From assembly GCA_029856635.1 (NCBI GenBank), contig JAHKLH010000053.1:1-8983 (forward strand): a stretch of DNA of 8,983 nt, read 5' to 3'. The notes beneath the pieces were generated by a model that had not been told where the DNA came from, made no database searches, and was given only the letters and a program-made list of their open reading frames with translations. The stretch is from Candidatus Njordarchaeota archaeon. GTDB taxonomy: Archaea > Asgardarchaeota > Njordarchaeia > Njordarchaeales > JAHKLH01. A program made the position numbers and the translations under genes. Every line of letters begins with the position of its first letter. The stretch's first letter is position 1. This document shows, piece by piece, positions 6,653-8,983 of the stretch.

Positions 6653-6672
6653 GATTTTTTTCATTAATTTTT
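6653..6672 (+). terminator. T-rich tract, possible terminator
   Basis: The plus strand has runs of seven and five T within 20 nt, the form of an archaeal intrinsic terminator. It lies about 165 nt past the ICMT-type stop codon and directly after the nested stems, so it may end a long 3' UTR or a separate small transcript. Confidence 0.35.
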
Positions 6673-6735
6673 CCTATCGATAGTCATCATCAGGAATATC
6701 AGTAACACATAACTGATTTTAAGGTCAATTTGTAG

Positions 6736-6787
6736 TTAATAAAAATCGGAAGTAACTTTAACTTAGTTGGGGAATTTTCTTGGGGAA
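6736..6787 (+). promoter_or_regulatory. amrS promoter and leader with duplicated TTGGGGAA
   Basis: TTAATAAAAAT (6736-6746) is the likely TATA box, placing the transcription start near 6763-6768. The leader then holds TTGGGGAA twice (6767-6774 and 6780-6787). The second copy is at ribosome-binding-site distance from the TTG start at 6793, with GGGG ending 7 nt before it; the role of the first is unknown. ACTTAGT (6761-6767) sits at the predicted start and repeats the core found at 6513-6519. Confidence 0.45.
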
Positions 6788-6792
6788 AAACA

Positions 6793-7869
6793 TTGAAAGA
6801 AGCCAAATGGTGGGAACTCCGAACTGATGGAGTAATTCAATGCAAATTATGTCCAAGACATTGCGTATTCAAAGAAGAAGGCGATGTTGGAGCCTGTGGA
6901 GTCAGAATGAGAATTGGTGATAAATTAGTATCCCTCATTTACGGGAAAACAAGCGGATGGGCCGTTGATCCCATAGAAAAAAAGCCACTATTTCATTTCT
7001 ATCCAGGATCTGCAGCATTCTCAATTGGAACAGTAGGTTGTAATTTCTTCTGCTTGCACTGCCAAAACTGGTTTATCTCTCAGGCGCGTTTTAAAAAAGG
7101 AAACACCACACCACCAATTCCCCTTGATGAATTACCTCCAAAGAGAGCCGTAGAATTAGCAAAAACATACAATTGCACATCGATCGCCTACACCTACAAC
7201 GAACCATTGATATTTGCTGAATATGTTTATGACACTGCAAAACTAGCTGAAAAGGAAGGAATCAAAAATGTGCTAGTTACAAACGGATACGTTGAAGAGG
7301 AACCATTAAGAGATCTTATGAAAGTAATTGATGCTGCAAACGTGGATCTGAAAGGGGATGAGAGATTTTATCGAGAAGTGTGTGGTGTTCGAGATGGGTT
7401 TGAGGTAGTGAAGAGAACAATCAAAACTATGAAGGAGAATGGAATACATGTTGAAGTAACTTGTCTAATAATCCCAGGTTACAATGATAAGGATGAATTT
7501 TTCGAAAGTGTGGCAAAATGGATTTATGATGAATTCGGGCCAGATGCAGTTCCATTACATTTCACTGCATTTTATCCGAATTATAGAATGACAAATGTAC
7601 CTCCCACGCCAGCAAGTGCTCTTTTGCGTGCACGCAAAATTGCAATGAAGAGAGTGGGCTTGCACTATGTTTATACTGGAAACATACTGCACACAGAAGG
7701 AGAAACCACTTTTTGTCCATCATGTGAACGTCCCGTTATTCGGAGACGAGGGTTTTCCATTGTGGAGTATAAATTAGATGAAAACAATCGCTGCAAATAT
7801 TGCGGGACAAGGATTAATATTGTTGGAAAATATAAACCAGAATCATCATGGCTTTTCTTTTATCTATGA
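6793..7869 (+). CDS. amrS: AmmeMemoRadiSam system radical SAM enzyme (AmrS, PflA-like)
   Basis: AmrS is the radical SAM member of a three-gene system with AMMECR1-domain and Memo-like proteins; older annotation calls it a pyruvate formate-lyase activating enzyme homologue. Its reaction is not established as far as I know. The 358-residue protein shows an N-terminal Cys cluster in CKLCPRHC (17-24) plus Cys35 in GACG, then the family stretch AVDPIEKKPLFHFYPGS (57-73) and the cluster motif GCNFFCLHC (82-90; Cys83, 87, 90). YTYNEP (133-138), VTNGY (162-166) and VDLKGD (184-189) match the barrel core. A C-terminal zinc ribbon is formed by CPSC (308-311) and CKYC (334-337). The TTG start is supported by the family-typical N terminus, reading MKEAKWWEL if TTG gives Met. 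Neither partner gene is in this window. It overlaps the convergent Lrp gene by 6 bp. Confidence 0.92.
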   Translation: MKEAKWWELRTDGVIQCKLCPRHCVFKEEGDVGACGVRMRIGDKLVSLIYGKTSGWAVDPIEKKPLFHFYPGSAAFSIGTVGCNFFCLHCQNWFISQARFKKGNTTPPIPLDELPPKRAVELAKTYNCTSIAYTYNEPLIFAEYVYDTAKLAEKEGIKNVLVTNGYVEEEPLRDLMKVIDAANVDLKGDERFYREVCGVRDGFEVVKRTIKTMKENGIHVEVTCLIIPGYNDKDEFFESVAKWIYDEFGPDAVPLHFTAFYPNYRMTNVPPTPASALLRARKIAMKRVGLHYVYTGNILHTEGETTFCPSCERPVIRRRGFSIVEYKLDENNRCKYCGTRINIVGKYKPESSWLFFYL

Positions 7870-8346
7870 TGTTTTACTTTCTTTCAATGGAAGTTTAAAA
7901 CGAATTACATTCCATTCTAGAATCACAAAGGTGCTTGTTCGTTCGATGATGCGTGTTACGAGCAACGAATTGATGAATTCCGAGAGTTCTGCGTGATCCT
8001 TAAAGAGGAACACAAAAGCTAAATCGTATTCTCCAGTTACCTTAGCAGCAAATATCACACGTGGGTCTTTTTCTAAAATCTCAAGAACTTTTTCTGCGCC
8101 AGGTTCCTTGAACCGAACTAAAATTAAAGAGCCATGAAAACCAAACAAACTTGGTTCTACAATAGGTATAATATCTTGAATCACCTTGCTTTTTATTAAA
8201 TTTTCTAAACGTCTCTTAACAGTTCCAATGCTTGCTCCTAGTTGCTTTGCAATATCTGAAAGTGGTGTTCTCCCGCCATGTGTTAGAAGTATTCTAATTA
8301 TTCCATAATCGATTTCATCTAGTGCCTCTTTTTTTCTTCGTGGCAT
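7864..8346 (-). CDS. Lrp/AsnC family transcriptional regulator
   Basis: This is a DNA-binding regulator of the feast/famine (Lrp/AsnC) family, which commonly controls amino-acid and general metabolism and forms dimers to octamers. The 160-residue protein has a winged helix-turn-helix at about 10-60 (LDEIDYGIIRILL, then PLSDIAKQLGASIGTVKRRLENL) and a C-terminal RAM/ligand-binding domain at about 72-150, with the typical VTGEYDLAFVF (103-113). The effector cannot be read from the sequence. I chose ATG at 8346 because AGGTGAT (8357-8351) lies 4 nt upstream. GTG (8355) and ATG (8352) in the same frame would be too close to that site. The ribosome binding site contains the stop codon of the upstream membrane-protein gene, so translation is probably coupled. 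Confidence 0.9.
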   Translation of the reverse strand: MPRRKKEALDEIDYGIIRILLTHGGRTPLSDIAKQLGASIGTVKRRLENLIKSKVIQDIIPIVEPSLFGFHGSLILVRFKEPGAEKVLEILEKDPRVIFAAKVTGEYDLAFVFLFKDHAELSEFINSLLVTRIIERTSTFVILEWNVIRFKLPLKESKTS

Positions 8347-8351
8347 TTTCA

Positions 8352-8942
8352 TCACCTGCGTTTGCGTCGTTTGCGTTCGCGTTCATATTTTCTCCACTTC
8401 CAATAAACGATTAACTCACCAACTACGAGAGCAATTCCAAGAGAGACAAATAGTGGAATTCCAAATAGTACTGCTCTGCTAATAAACAATGATGCGCGGA
8501 TTTTTTCTGCTTTTGTTGGGACTACTCGGATAACAATTTCTTCTGAGCGTCCATCATATCTTGTTCCGTTTTCATCATACCATATTACGTAGGCATATCC
8601 CAGACTAATTTCTTCAAGTGAAGCGGTCAATATTTGCAAAGTGTAAATATTATATACTCTCTGACCAGATTCTAATACTCTCCAACTAGCATTTGGTTCA
8701 CCATAAACTTTGAAAGCCCACTCTGGGTATCTTGGCTCAATCAATGTAACGTTGTAGGCTGTTTTGTTGGAGGTATTAATTATTTCCACCGTGACCGTTA
8801 TGTTTTCTCCAACGGCTACAATTGTTTTGGACACATGTTTTACAATAGATAAAACTGGAACCGGGGTAGTCTCTTCGCATTTAATGCTACCTGGAAGCAC
8901 CACTAGCGTGATTAATATAAACATCACAATGTATTTCCTCAA
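8352..8942 (-). CDS. Secreted single-pass membrane protein resembling translocon-associated protein beta
   Basis: The protein (196 residues) starts with a signal peptide (basic Arg2-Lys3, hydrophobic 5-17, likely cleavage near 20-24), followed by an Ig-like DUF11/CARDB-type extracellular domain (about 30-142; VGENITVTVEIINTSNKTAYNV is typical), a transmembrane helix (about 155-181) and a short, very basic cytoplasmic tail (WKWRKYERERKRRKRR). This order, size and tail match eukaryotic TRAP-beta (SSR2), an accessory of the Sec61 translocon, although sequence identity is low by eye. Six N-glycosylation sequons (Asn47, 56, 59, 64, 84, 125) support an extracellular ectodomain. I chose TTG at 8942 because GGTGA (8952-8948) is 5 nt upstream; in-frame GTG codons at 8954 and 8951 lack a ribosome binding site. 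It leads an operon with the Lrp gene. A generic DUF11 membrane protein is the main alternative. Confidence 0.7.
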   Translation of the reverse strand: MRKYIVMFILITLVVLPGSIKCEETTPVPVLSIVKHVSKTIVAVGENITVTVEIINTSNKTAYNVTLIEPRYPEWAFKVYGEPNASWRVLESGQRVYNIYTLQILTASLEEISLGYAYVIWYDENGTRYDGRSEEIVIRVVPTKAEKIRASLFISRAVLFGIPLFVSLGIALVVGELIVYWKWRKYERERKRRKRR

Positions 8943-8965
8943 AAAATTCACCACTTTTGTAAAGA

Positions 8966-8983
8966 ATTTATATTTTATAAAAA
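8966..8983 (-). promoter_or_regulatory. TATA box for the TRAP-beta-like/Lrp operon
   Basis: Read on the minus strand, the window begins TTTTTATAAAATATAAATTC. The ATATAAAT part (8974-8967) would place transcription near 8945-8950 and the TTTATAAAA part (8982-8974) near 8953. Both give a very short leader, so the mRNA may start close to the GTG codons or just before GGTGA. Confidence 0.45.

Larger units (their letters stand above)
6488..6792. other. Gene-free, dyad-rich spacer of 305 bp
   Basis: No ORF longer than 17 codons and no tRNA or C/D-box RNA is seen. Contents in order: a 13-nt palindrome ATTACTGAGTAAT (6494-6506) just after the ICMT-type stop, then ACTTAGT (6513-6519); an inverted repeat TATCAAAATC (6554-6563) with GATTTTGGTA (6614-6623), 10 pairs including one G-T, enclosing a second stem AATCAT/ATGATT (6576-6581, 6591-6596); a T-rich tract (6653-6672); the perfect palindrome CTATCGATAG (6674-6683); the dyad ATCAGT/ACTGAT (6698-6703, 6712-6717); and the AmrS promoter. 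It could hold a 3' UTR structure or small RNA, but AT-rich sequence makes such stems common by chance. Confidence 0.45.

Noticed and set aside
6684..6692. TGATGATGA on the minus strand, resembling a C box of a C/D guide RNA
   Set aside because: No CTGA D box follows within 60 nt on that strand, and no C'/D' pair is seen.
7778..7996. 72-codon open frame across the amrS and Lrp 3' ends
   Set aside because: It is out of frame with the AmrS zinc ribbon and antisense to the Lrp gene, with no domain.
1..8983. CRISPR arrays, insertion sequences, prophage or a defence island
   Set aside because: No regularly spaced repeats, transposase or integrase motifs, or recognisable defence genes other than the single VapBC pair were found.

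Overview
The window is AT-rich, densely packed and archaeal in character. Evidence for this: archaeal-type TATA boxes, GGTGA/GGGGG ribosome binding sites, frequent GTG and TTG starts, a Pno1/Dim2-type KH protein, an HflX GTPase of archaeal form, a VapBC pair, an AmmeMemoRadiSam radical SAM enzyme, an Lrp/AsnC regulator, and a secreted, sequon-rich membrane protein with the layout of translocon-associated protein beta. The best guess is an uncultured member of the Thermoproteota/TACK archaea, perhaps Bathyarchaeia-like. No 16S gene or lineage-defining marker is present, so the placement is inference.

Layout: (i) 1-185 has no gene and ends in a hairpin downstream of the first gene. (ii) 186-797 (-) is the KH-domain RNA-binding protein, divergent from 876-2336 (+), a YtcJ-type amidohydrolase; the 78-bp spacer has one AT-rich element that could serve both directions. 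(iii) 2326-2874 (-) is an unrecognised 182-residue protein, overlapping the amidohydrolase tail-to-tail by 11 bp and divergent from 2958-4040 (+), HflX. (iv) 4127-4860 (+) is a VapB/VapC toxin-antitoxin operon with a 9-bp tandem repeat between its TATA box and its start. (v) 4867-5766 (-) is a COG1533 (SplB-like) radical SAM protein, divergent from 5936-6487 (+), a membrane methyltransferase of the ICMT/PEMT type. (vi) 6488-6792 is the only gene-free stretch over 300 bp; it holds several dyads and the promoter of the next gene. (vii) 6793-7869 (+) is AmrS. (viii) 8352-8942 (-) and 7864-8346 (-) form an apparent operon of the TRAP-beta-like protein and an Lrp/AsnC regulator, with the regulator's ribosome binding site covering the upstream stop codon.

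The genes do not form one pathway. They read as housekeeping and accessory genes in short units: ribosome-linked functions (Dim2-like, HflX), two radical SAM enzymes, a toxin-antitoxin pair and a secretion-related protein. There is no CRISPR array, insertion sequence, rRNA or tRNA that I can recognise, and no convincing new multi-gene system. The points most worth a second look are the TRAP-beta-like/Lrp operon, the unrecognised protein at 2326-2874, and the dyad-rich spacer at 6488-6792.
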